Source: Corynespora cassiicola
Taxonomy: Eukaryota; Ascomycota; Dothideomycetes; Pleosporales; Corynesporascaceae
DNA length: 64,000 nt
Reading direction: 5' to 3'
Assembly (NCBI GenBank): GCA_022059125.1
Contig: JAEUWY010000001.1
Span: forward strand, 3,658,001-3,722,000
Part shown: positions 1 through 11,217 of the stretch, one piece after another
How positions within the stretch are numbered: position 1 is the stretch's first letter
Layout of the letters: every line of letters begins with the position of its first letter
Made by a program: the position numbers and the translations under genes
The notes under the pieces: generated by a model
The model's input: only the letters and a program-made list of their open reading frames with translations
The model's database searches: none
What the model was told of the DNA's origin: nothing

Positions 1-1168
<1,168 letters not shown>

Positions 1169-1602
1169 GCGGCATTATCATGTCATGCATGGTGTACGAT
1201 AGGCCGGCGTTGATGCTGGGATTTGCGTGGGATATCATTTGGCTGGGCGGCGCCGGGTGGGGGCAGAAAACAGACAACTATTTAAATGACACGATTAGTA
1301 AACTGCGGGCTTGTACAGCGAAGTCGTGTGAATTGTGAGCTTGTAGATGGATCCTGTCTCCAGGCATAGGAAGATGTAGGGAGCTCTGCAACCGCACCTC
1401 CGCGCCCGCTCCGATTGGCCGCCGAGCCGCGGCTCTATGCTCTGGACGAAAGTCCTCGAGCCCCAACTGTCCCATCCGTCCATCCATCACATCACCACTC
1501 GGATTCGCCGCAATACACCTCCAGCGCGTCCAACACACCCACAAACACCCACGCCAAACACGCCAATATCTCCACAGAATCCGCACCCGCCTCACATCCG
1601 CA
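1169..1602. other. intergenic RVB1-SDH8
   Basis: About 430 bp between two same-strand genes. It should hold the 3' UTR of RVB1 and the promoter and leader of SDH8. A CA-rich leader runs over about 1480-1600. I see no further gene. Confidence 0.6.
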
Positions 1603-2106
1603 ATGCGCACGAACGCCCTCGTGCGATTGCGCCCGAGCATGCGCATGCGCATGCGCATGATCCCAGCAGCGCACAACGCCGCCACCCGCGCCTTGACAAC
1701 CACCACGCCAGCCCGCTACTCCTCGCCCTTCACATCCGGGCCTTCGCCCCCGCGCCTCCCGAAAGAGGAGCAGGAGCGCTTCGAGCAGCTCCAACGGCAG
1801 AGCACGGGCGCGTTCAGCACGCCCCAGTCGTCCCCCGCCTCCTCGTCCTCGTCCTCGTCCTCGTCGTCGCCTGCGCCGAGCAAATTCCAGATCAACCAAT
1901 CGCCCGACAGTGCGGCGGAGGATGCGGGGGCGCAGGAGATTCCGCGCGGCGAGGAGGTGCATCCGAATATGCGGAGGGGGGCGCCGCCCGAGTTTGAGGG
2001 CGAGGTCAATCCCAAGACGGGGGAGGTGGGGGGGCCGAAGAATGAGCCGTTGAGGTGGGGGGCGGGGGGGGATTGGAGTTTTAATGGAAGGGTTACGGAT
2101 TTTTAG
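1603..2106 (+). CDS. SDH8: succinate dehydrogenase assembly factor 4
   Basis: Intronless 167-residue protein of the SDHAF4/Sdh8 family (DUF1674), a mitochondrial matrix factor that binds flavinylated Sdh1 during assembly of respiratory complex II. The diagnostic C-terminal block is present: GEVNPKTGEVGGPKNEP, then LRWG, DWSFNGRVTDF and the stop. The N-terminus is rich in Arg, Ala, Ser and Thr with almost no acidic residues, as expected for a mitochondrial presequence; it includes an odd MRMRMRM stretch and, further on, a run of ten serines. Start 1603 gives the longest frame; Met codons at 1636-1660 are possible alternative starts, but these would shorten the presequence. Family members are usually 100-170 residues, so the size fits. 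Confidence 0.9.
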   Translation: MRTNALVRLRPSMRMRMRMIPAAHNAATRALTTTTPARYSSPFTSGPSPPRLPKEEQERFEQLQRQSTGAFSTPQSSPASSSSSSSSSSPAPSKFQINQSPDSAAEDAGAQEIPRGEEVHPNMRRGAPPEFEGEVNPKTGEVGGPKNEPLRWGAGGDWSFNGRVTDF

Positions 2107-2595
2107 GTGAGATGGTGGTGGTGGTGGAGGGTTTGAGTGGCGGCTGGGGTTATATGGGGGGGGTGTGAGGGGCGAAGCCGAGATGCTGGGTCGAGTTTAG
2201 AAATGTATGAATAAAAGAGCATTCGTGGAGCGTTGATGGGTTGTGTGTTTACAGCATGTAGAGTATTGGGATTATCAACAAAAAAAAACTGTCGTAAAAA
2301 GATGCTAAATTTAAGCAATATGCTTTATTATAGACTTTAAGCTGTATTAAAAGGAGCATATGGAGGAAGTCAAACAAAGCAACAGAGACGCTCAACGCAC
2401 TCAGCTGTTTTGATGGCATTCTAATCAGCCAACGGCATGAGGTCGGCCCGAGTGTCTAGCTACAACATTGTGCCCTCCCGTATCATTTGGCCGCTTGCGC
2501 TTGCACTTCCACTCGACGGAGAATCCTGATGCTCTGCCAAAAGCTCTGCTCGAAGACGAGCTATTCGAACTCGGGAACAAGCAAAGGAATCTGTG
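2107..2595. other. 3' region of SDH8 and spacer
   Basis: G-rich 3' UTR followed by AT-richer spacer up to the end of the kinase pseudogene on the other strand. No coding sequence supported. Confidence 0.55.
2210..2215 (+). terminator. possible poly(A) signal of SDH8
   Basis: AATAAA about 105 bp after the SDH8 stop codon. Fungal poly(A) signals are loose, so this is only a candidate. Confidence 0.35.
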
Positions 2596-3726
2596 TCAGG
2601 CGAGATGTTTGAATTGTAGCGATCTAAGCGCTTGAGCAGCAGTATGTCTCTGCATATAGTCCACTAACAAGCAGGCAACGCAAGAAAGCCGCCAGCGCCG
2701 GTGAGATGCTGAGCTTGTTGAGTTCTTCCTCAAACGACAAGGTCTAGAAACAGCTTGGCTCTGGACCACCATCAAACCCCGCCCTCTCGAGCAGCTGGGC
2801 GATCCTAAAGTACCCTTGATAATTGGCATCGGTGGGATGCATCGTCACCGAACCAGGGAACAGCCTCAGGAGCTTTGCCATTGCCCAAGGCTGTGGCCAA
2901 TGTCCCTGGGGCATATAGCCATCCAGCCGGAAAGCTACACCTGTCAGCGCAACGCATATACCAGAAGGAAAAAGGGGATGGCTGACCGTGACAGCGAAAG
3001 CCAACACGTCGGAGCGATGGAAACAGCCCTTTCCTGACCACACCTCGGAAGCGCGCATGGCAAGCGGCTGCACGGGATAATCGTCAAAGCCCTCCAGGCG
3101 TACTGTCTTGTGTCAGAATGCGGGCGTTTTGGCTGCCTGGAAGACACTGCGAACCTAGGCCCAGGTCTCCGAGTTTGACTGTTGGGTTTGGTCCTTTGAT
3201 ATCGGAGACGAAAATGCTGTCGTTCTTGATGTCTGAATCAATTGTAGGTTAGGCCTGCGATCGAACGAAATGCACGAGGCAACTTTGCCAGTACGGCCGC
3301 GAGGCCAAGTCTTTGAGTGTGCAGTCTATCTACTTAAAGGCTAGACAATATGATGATTCGGGTCTCGAAGATGCATGGACATTGATACCCTCATGAAGGG
3401 TTTGCAGATGCGCCGATGACAATATAGCGGGATTCTGGTAGCATTGGTGTTCGCACTTCAACATGTCGAATGCCTTTTGATCAGATGCCATCTTGATGGT
3501 GGCTCTTGAGTGGGTATTGGCTGAGTTGCTTATGTGTGGTGTTATGAACGGACCATTGCCCTGGAGGACGTGAGTGGGCCTGCGGCATGATTCTAGCTTT
3601 GAAGACACTGGAAGTGCAGGATACGTCCAAGATGCAGCGCCATTGGGAACAATTCAGGCAGTCAAGAGAAGTTGAAGGTTCCTCTGTTGCGCACAGGCCC
3701 AGAAGTGATGGCCAACCCCACTCCAC
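2596..3726 (-). pseudogene. protein-kinase-like pseudogene
   Basis: Reading the minus strand gives ordered pieces of a eukaryotic protein kinase: a region with VLQGNGPFI and LQTLHEGINVH (about 3360-3580), the catalytic-loop-like DIKNDSIFV (3207-3233), a DLGL in place of DFG (about 3155-3170), MRASEVWSGKGCFHRSDVLAFAV equivalent to the APE/subdomain IX area, and a C-lobe with AMAKLLRLFPGS and FEEELNKLSISPALAAFLRCLL. The frame is broken by a TAG at 2744-2746 directly before the in-frame continuation TLSFEEEL, and by a one-base shift at about 2660-2670 between CLLV and VDYMQRHTAAQALRSLQF, which ends at TGA 2596-2598. Upstream pieces lie in different frames; some changes may be introns, but the glycine loop and the VAIK lysine are not recognisable. 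I infer a decayed fungal kinase-like gene. Confidence 0.7.
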
Positions 3727-5084
3727 TTACAAAACGCAATGAACGGTAGTTACCTCTGACATTTGACTGAAAATAGCGTGCGAATTAGGTGCACATCAGC
3801 AAGTCTGTAACTGGGCCACAAATATACATTGTTTTTGAATGCAACGAATTAAACAGTCTGCACGTACTGGAAAGTGTTGGTGTTGATGTGTTCTGAACAT
3901 ACCCCGAGCCTGGTATCATTCCCGTAGTCCGTGTTATCTTCAAGGCCATCTCCCGCAAGTGAATCCCTCTAAAAACGGGATGCTCGGCCTAAGCAGAATA
4001 TGAGAAGGCAGAAGAGTTGGATCGAGTACAAAACCGTTAAAGTCCGCTAGAAATGCCCCTCCCCCCCCCTGCCCATACGAATGGGGAGATTTAATATAGT
4101 CAGTCACTGATAACTATCTCTGAGACCAAATGAACATAGATGACACAGCGCCCGTCAGATGACAGACTGCCACAGAATATTTCTGCCTATCCGACGGCTT
4201 AGCTACGACAGTTAAAGCATGGGTTGCAAGCCTAGCAGGATACGAGAACCAGCCATGTTCATGCTGTGAAGTTTTTCTCCTTCACGTGTAATGCAGTTCT
4301 GCCCATGTCCCATTTCAAACCTCGGTTTTGCTGCGCAGAAAGCAAAAAAAACGGATAAAAACGCTCATGCATAGAACATGCGATGCACGACCACGGGTCT
4401 AGATCTGGATCCACAGAGACTGGCTCAAAAGAGGTCGACACGGCGTTGCAGCCTAGAGACCAGGCACGGAATACGAGCCAAACGTGCCATGGCCAAGGCC
4501 CGACATGGTATCCCAATGGGGCCAGGCTCGCTCGCGGCGGTAAACGAGCTAAGGTTGTTACACTGCGCTTAGAGCTACCACGGCCCCCTGCCATCCATGG
4601 CAAGGCTGTCTGGCGACAGACACTACACAAGTGACATGGCGCATACACACCTGATGGGAATCCCCCCCAAGCTACAGCCTACACGATCCTCCAATACTGA
4701 TAGTCTCACCACGCATGTATACATTTTGCCCCAATCACAGTCCCCCCCTCCCAGAGGCCCAGCGGCTCAGCCTCGCACACCCCGAACGCACGCAGCGTTC
4801 TAGACCGCGAACCCGCACCTCGCACCCCCGGAGCAGCGCAGAAGGATCGCACATGCTGCATGGCCAGCGGGACGATTGGTACATTTAGTCACCTTACCTC
4901 TACCTAGGCAGCTGCAGCACGTCGACCGCACGTCGACCCCGCGTCGTCATGGCATCGTGCCTTTCCGTTTGGGGAGCGGGGCGGGAGCTGGAATTGGGTT
5001 GAGCGTCGGCGGACCGCATCACAGCCACCGCCATGGGCGGATTTTAACCATGGATGTGGTTTTTTGTGCGCGAATCGCGGGGAT

Positions 5085-5206
5085 GGAGGAGGAGGAGGAG
5101 GAGGAGGAGGAGGAGGTCCTCAGGAGGATGGTGCGAGGTGGGCGGGCAGGTTTGGAGGCGTTGGGCTGCGCTCGCTCAGTTTGCTGGGTCGGTCGGTCGG
5201 TCGGTC
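5085..5206. repeat. microsatellites (GGA)n and (GGTC)5
   Basis: Two simple repeats: an almost perfect GGA run at 5085-5116 and five copies of GGTC at 5187-5206. Confidence 0.9.
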
Positions 5207-6708
5207 GCTCAGTAAGATGGGGATCACCCCATGAGAGAGGACGAAGACCGCGGGTCCGAGGAACAGGGCGGCGGAGGATGGCGAGGCGAAGAAAAAGTGC
5301 CGGCGGGAGTTTACGTCCAGGAGGTGGGCGCGTGGCTGGCTAGAGGAGAACGTCCAAAGGCTATAGCATGCACCGTACAGATACAGAGGGCTAGCGGCCG
5401 GTGTCCGCGCCGGGTCCGTGTGCACAGTTGCCGGGTCGAGGGGGGAGTCTGAGGCACCAGTTTTTCTTCTTCATGTTCGGAGTAAAGCCGAAAGCGCATG
5501 TCATTGTGCGTGTTTCCCAGGTTTGGAACAGACGAGCTGCAGGTGGGCGTGTTTCTAAAGATACCGTCGAGTGGAGCAACCTGCGACGGGCAGCGTGGCG
5601 GCGTGATGCGATGCTGCCTCTCCCGGCGCAAGGGCTATCTATGCCCCGGACATCTCGTCATCGCCCATGGCCCGGCGCAGGCCTGGAAGAAGGCATCGAG
5701 GCATCGGGCCCGATCAGCGGCTGCTCCGACCACGACGAGCTGGGCCGTCGATCCTGCTGGCCTCGCCTAGGCACAGGAAGGACCATTTGAGGGCGGGCGA
5801 AGGATGGGGCTCTCGAGGTAAGCTTCCCCAGCTGCAGGGTCCCGACGGCCGTGACTTGGCGGCGCCTGACCTCATCCGTGTCGTCGACAGCCTCGACCCG
5901 CCCGCCCTCTGCTCTCCTCTGCCCCAGCAGCCCATCCCCATGCGCGCAGCACCTCGAGCCGCCGGCCACCATCACTGCCATCACCACCATGGCGACGCCG
6001 GACGCGAACGGGCGCGGGAGCACGTCAGCGGCCCTCGGCCAAATTTCAGGGCCTCGACCCGCGGCCCGCCCAATCGACGTCGCGGAGCCACGACTTGCAT
6101 GGCTGCGACATGGTCTGGACGTGCATGCCGCCGCTGCTTACACTGACTGACACTGACCCCCTGCCGCCTCGCGAGCAGTCCTGCGACGACACAGCCCAGA
6201 AAAAAGCCCGTATCCGCAGCGGAGTCGCGCGGCCAAGGGCGCGGGCGGGCTGGAGACCACGACGCCTGCCCGCCCGCCGCCCGCCGGTCCAGCTAATCCC
6301 TCAGTCGTTATAATAGGTAGCACCTGTACACATATCTAGCCATGTTGTTTCCGCTGCTGTTCCATCTGCCGCTCTCGTCACTTGTCCGCTCCGTTTCGAC
6401 TCCCGTCCACGCAGCACCAGCACCACCAGCACCACCAGCTCCAGCTCCAGCTCCAGCCGTAGCAACGCGTTTCGTTTCTCTTTACCCTCACGATTACCGC
6501 TACTACCGCTACTACCACTACTACTTGCTGCCTCCCAGCTCCCTCCCTGTGACGTGACCGACTCCGCCCTTGCGCTGCTGCTTTTTACTGCCAGAGTCCT
6601 TGACGTTGCGTTCCCCACGTTTCTCCCTCTGGTGCGTTGGTCCGCGGACGGGGATCCCTATTCTTACCTCTGCTCAAGTACTGACCCGACCAGGTTCCTT
6701 CTGCCCTC

Positions 6709-6733
6709 GATGATGATGATGATGATGATGATG
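6709..6733. repeat. (GAT)8 microsatellite
   Basis: Uninterrupted GAT trinucleotide run about 290 bp before the carboxylesterase start. Confidence 0.9.
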
Positions 6734-7026
6734 TCCTAGTGTCACCATGCATTTATCGAGTAACCGCCTCTTTGGATCCCTTGCCAGCGCACTCGTCCTC
6801 TCGACTTCCTCTTCTGCCGTTGCTGCCCTGTAGCCGTGGTCATCCGCATCTGGACACTGCGAGACGACACACCACCCCTACCCTCTCTTTGTCCCTCCCC
6901 TTTCTTTCAATCTTGATCCCTTGTCTCTTTAATCGTGGTCGATAATCTTCCTGTGCTACAAGATTTTGTTTTTGCAAAGATACCCCCCGATCATCCCAGT
7001 CTCTGACCTCATCGATTTTTTTAATC

Positions 7027-8734
7027 ATGGTTTTGGCCCTCGTCTTGGTGATCGCCTTTTGCGCCCAGCAATTGGTGGCTGTCAACACCGTCGTCGACCT
7101 CGGCTATGCCCAATACGAGGGTAAGGCCCATGGCAATGGCATCTCGAGCTGGCTGGGCATGCGATATGCGCGCTCTGCATCACGCGTAGAGGGAATGCGG
7201 TTCGCAGCACCGCAGGACCCTCTCCCACAACACGGCATCGTCAAAGCTACAGAGGTAAGACTATATACGACGGAAGGAAAACGAAAAAAAAAAATCCCTT
7301 ATTCCCGTACCACAAAACTGACGTGTACCTAGTTCGGTCCCATCTGCATTGGCTCGGGGTCCAAACTCGAGTTCGAGTTTGGCACCAAGTGGTCGGAAGA
7401 CTGCCTCTTCGCCAACGTGTTCGCGCCGACCAATGCCACCAAGGAGAGCAAGCTGCCCGTCTACGTCTTCATTCAGGGGGGCGGCTTCAATGTCAATGGC
7501 AACGCCAACTACAATGGCACTGACTTGATCGACGCCGCCGGTGGGAGCATGGTCGTGGTTAACTTCAATTACCGAGTCGGCCCGTATGGATTCCTCGCCA
7601 GCGAGGAAATCGTCCAAAACGATTCGCTCAGTCTCAACAACGGACTCAAAGATCAGCGACAGCTGCTCAAATGGGTCAAGGCCCACATTGCCCAGGCAAG
7701 TCTCAGCCTCGAAGAGGTGCGCGTCTGGATCGCGATTCTGACTAGAACAGTTCGGTGGTGATCCTGGCCATGTCACCCTCGGCGGTGCTAGCGCGGGCGC
7801 GGGCTCTGTCGTCCTGCAACTGACAGCCTATGGCGGCCGCGACGACGGCCTGTTCCATGCTGCTGCTGCCGAGTCGCCGGCATTTCCGCCGATGCGCAAC
7901 GTCTCTCTGAGCCAGTGGTCGTATGACAAGCTGCTCAAGAAGACGGGATGCGAGCATCTCGACTGCTTGCGCGCCCTCGATGCGGTCAAGTTCCAGGACG
8001 CCGTCAGGAACCTCAAGCTGGTGTTTCCCGGGGCGAAAAATCCCCCGCTCTATTTCTGGAACCCCACGCTCGACTATGACTTTATCCAGGACTACACGTA
8101 CAATGAGCTCAAAAAGGGCAAGTTCGTCAAGGTACCGACCATTATTGGGGATACGACAAACGAGGGCACCGTCTTTACGCCCAAGTCGGTCACGTCGCTA
8201 ACCAAGGCCGAGCAATTCGTCACCGATCAGTTCCCCAACTTGGACCAAGTGGAGAGGAAGCGCATACAGTCCGTATGGCAAGGACCCACTGACGCCGTGC
8301 TCGACACGAGATGGAGGAATGTAGCCTCGGACGTGTACGGCCACATTCGCTACACGTGCCCAGGGCTCAACATTTCGTCGTCTTATGTCGAGGACGGCAC
8401 AGCGCCCACATGGCAGTATCGATGGAACGTCGGTCAGGCGCTGCACGTTGGCGAAATCGGATCCATCTGGAACAATGGCACGTCGGCCGCCAGCTCGTTT
8501 ATCCAGAACTACTGGGCATCCTTCATCCAGTTCTACGATCCAAACAATCGCACTGCCACCTATCATGCCTCTGGGCAGCAGCTTCGGTCCCCGACATGGG
8601 AGACGTTTGGCGTAGGAAACGGCAGGAGGATCCTGTTTAATGACAAGAATGATGTGAGGATGGAGGAGGTGACGGATCTCGAGTGGGATCGCTGCGATGT
8701 CATTTCTGGAATGGGCATCCAGCTCGAACAGTGA
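7027..8734 (+). CDS. secreted type-B carboxylesterase/lipase
   Basis: Alpha/beta-hydrolase of the carboxylesterase type B (cholinesterase-like) family, expected to hydrolyse carboxylic esters outside the cell. Exons 7027-7254, 7333-7695 and 7751-8734 give 524 residues. A hydrophobic start (MVLALVLVIAFCAQQLVAV) looks like a signal peptide. Family landmarks: WLGMRYA, EDCLFANVFAP, the oxyanion motif GGGF, NYRVGPYGFL, nucleophile elbow GGASAGAG with Ser about 211, an acid candidate in GDTTNEG and His in LHVGEI. N-glycosylation sequons are frequent. Intron 1 is GT-AG; intron 2 (7696-7750) must use a GC donor (GCAAGT) to join HIAQ to FGGDPGHVTL. The stop TGA overlaps a perfect donor (GTGAGT at 8731), so another 3' exon cannot be excluded. 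Confidence 0.88.
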
Positions 8735-11217
8735 GTATACCTGTTCCCCTCCCCTCCCCTTTTCGGGTTTGTCAAGGCCCGCCTAGAGCTGGTTTTCCTC
8801 TAGTCTGCCTATTGCTGCCTCGCCATGTCCAGCGTAGTCTAGTCTTTGTTTTGTTTTTATGCAAAGCTCTGGAATGTAATTGCTGACATAAACGTAGGAT
8901 CCCGTCTGCGGGAGCGTCCGCCCACCTTGGCTCTTGGAAGCCCTATGTGGCGTATGGAATGGTTGCGCTTTCCTTTATCCAGTGGCTCTGCCCCTGAAGC
9001 CCACGGCTGGACCCTCAACGGGTTGGGTGTTAGACACAAAGGACCTTTGTTTGGTCCCAAACATGGGCACGACATCACATGCTCCCCGCCCAAGAGTCGG
9101 GACTAGGACGTGGTACAAGCGGCGGGAGTGGCTCCTGAGTGATTGCTTCTTCGCACTCGTCCTTCTGCCCCACGGGTGCCTGCGTCCCCGCCGACCAGCG
9201 CGGCGGAGCTCGCACTGCGCATCTGATACATGTCAGAAGCAAAACGGTCGGTTCCTGGACCACGTCCCAGGTGCTAACGGTCGACGACCTGTCTCTCCTT
9301 TTGCGACACGGACCTATCGTTGCGCAGGTAGCTCAGCAGCGCGGCCGGGGGTGGAAACGGCAGAAGGAATACGCGGTGCATGGACACGTTAGGAGCACGC
9401 TCAAGAGAGGGGTGTGCATAAGTGGTGGCCTGAGAGCAAAGCAACGACGTGTTTCGGGCACGCGCATCCATGTGTGCAACGGCGGCTGGAGGGGGTGGGT
9501 GCGGTCGTGTTAAGGTGTGGACGCGCACATCGGAGGGGGAGGAGGAGGAGGAGGAGAGCGTTGAGGGCTTGGACGAATGCTGCGACTGGCACAGCGGAAA
9601 GCCGTGCGACTTGCTTCCCCCCGACCGGGTTGTGGTGGTGGTGGTGGTGGATAGGAAAGGATAGGACAGGACAGGGGGCGCAGGACGGCTAGCAGGCAAG
9701 CAAGCAGGGCAAGGGCGGTCAAGCAGGGACGGCCTTCTAGACTTGCGCATCTCTGTTTCATTTCCAAATTTTCTTGTGTGGACGCGGGCTGGGATGTTGG
9801 CTTCTGTCATGGCTCTGCTGCTCTGTGCGGTCCGCTGGCCGAAGTGAAGACGAGATGAAACGCGACACATGCCGCGCGTGTGTAGATCAGGAAACAGCGA
9901 AGAAAAAAAAAGAGAGAGCGGTGTTCTGCCATGTCCCAGAATAGCTGCGGGCGGGCAGCTCGGGCTATTCATAGCGGGCGTAGCGGGCGTAGCGGGTGCG
10001 CGGTGGGTTTGGTCCCCCCCCTCCCACGATGTTCGCAGGAGGGAAGAAAAGGAGGGCTGCCCTGGCGTGGCCTGGCGTGGCGCGCTGGCGGAATGGCTTC
10101 CGACGCCTGGGGGGCGTCCCAGATAGGGCAGATATAATCTACGCGACGATCTCCTTTTGTGATTTATTCTTCCCACCAAAGTGAATTTTCCGGGGCCCTT
10201 CGCTCGCTCGCACCCAGGACGGACAGGAGGCCGGCAACGGTTGTCAGGGCGGCGACGGCGGCGATCAATGGCAGCGGGCGGAGACGAGGCATCAGCATCG
10301 CAGAGGCAGCTGAGACATGGCATTTGTGCGGCCGTCTAGTGCCGTGTTGAGGCCAAGGAGGCGGCCGCCGCCCGTCTGCCGGCGAGCCATGGATGGATTG
10401 ATATGCACGCCCGCCCAGGCCCGTGCAGGGCGGGCCAACTGGGTCGAGCTGGGCCAGGCTGGGTCAGGCTGGGTCAAGCTGGAGCTGGGCCAGGGCTGGG
10501 GTGCTTTCTGCGGTGCAGCGCGCTGCAGGAACGGGGCAGGGCGTGTGGGAGTGCGTGTGGGAGTGGTGGGTGAGCGCGCCGTCCAGCTGTGCCAAAAAAC
10601 GCTTGTCGCGACGCTGCCCTGCCAAAACATCTGACGACCGCCCACGCCCACGCCCGCGCCCACGCCCGCCCGACCTGGACATCTTCCTCCCAAACGCGCA
10701 CGCTGCAAAACACCCCGTCCGTCCGTCCCCTCCCCGCATTGAACTGCCGCAGCCCTGCCATTACTCGCGCCTGCAGCTGCAGTCCCATCGCCGTCCCGCT
10801 GCTGCAGCGAGAACTGACCGCAGAAGCCCCCCCTCCCTCTCCCCTCCGGACGGGCTCACCACCGACTGCCATCACCACCACGCCGCACCCGACCCGGCTC
10901 CGCTTCGTGCTCCCTCCAGCCTCGCGCCCTCGTGCTCCGTCGCCTCGCCCCGGTGGTGCTGCGGCGCCGTCCCCCAGCTTTTCGTGTGCCTCCTCCACTC
11001 GTCCCCCCCCCGGCAGCCCGTCAGGGGCATCCACGCATCCTCGCGGCCCTCGCATTACGCTCCAACATCAACAATCTCCACACGGCCTCCACCCTACCAA
11101 ACACCACCACCAACACCACCACCGTCCCCTCCGTTGACGCCGGCCCCGCCCGTGATGACCGCTGCCTGCCCGTAGATCCTGTGTCCCTCCCTCCCTCCCC
11201 CCCCCGAAGCCATTGCC
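8735..11217. other. non-coding stretch between carboxylesterase and DOCK gene
   Basis: 2.5 kb, very GC-rich, with simple repeats: GGA at 9537-9556, GTG at about 9632-9651, GGGC(C)TGGGTC-like repeats at about 10440-10500 and CCCACG/CCCGCG repeats at about 10638-10670. Long frames here are low-complexity and open in several frames at once. A C-rich tract (about 11183-11208) directly precedes the DOCK start codon. Probably promoter and long 5' leader of the DOCK gene. Confidence 0.5.
10638..10672. repeat. CCCACG/CCCGCG imperfect repeat
   Basis: Short imperfect hexanucleotide array of C-rich units in the DOCK upstream region. Confidence 0.75.

Larger units (their letters stand above)
3727..7026. 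other. long non-coding stretch upstream of the carboxylesterase
   Basis: 3.3 kb with no convincing gene on either strand; the ORFs here are short, overlapping in several frames and of low complexity. It contains (GGA)n at 5085-5116, (GGTC)5 at 5187-5206, CAG/CCA and AGCTCC repeats around 6414-6460, TAC/CGC repeats around 6497-6522 and (GAT)8 at 6709-6733. The last 150 bp (about 6870-7020) are CT-rich, typical of a fungal promoter or leader. Part may be a long 5' UTR or a non-coding RNA, but nothing in the sequence decides this. Confidence 0.5.

Noticed and set aside
5401..6150. Several overlapping frames of 100-160 codons
   Set aside because: They overlap on both strands with no recognisable motif; likely chance frames in GC-rich DNA.
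9274..10323. 349-codon open frame on the minus strand
   Set aside because: Composition is low-complexity Ser/Pro/Arg/Thr from microsatellites, several frames are open at once in this GC-rich DNA, and no domain is visible.
10423..11175. Long frames just upstream of the DOCK start
   Set aside because: Pro/Arg/His-rich, open in three frames, no homology seen; consistent with a GC-rich leader.
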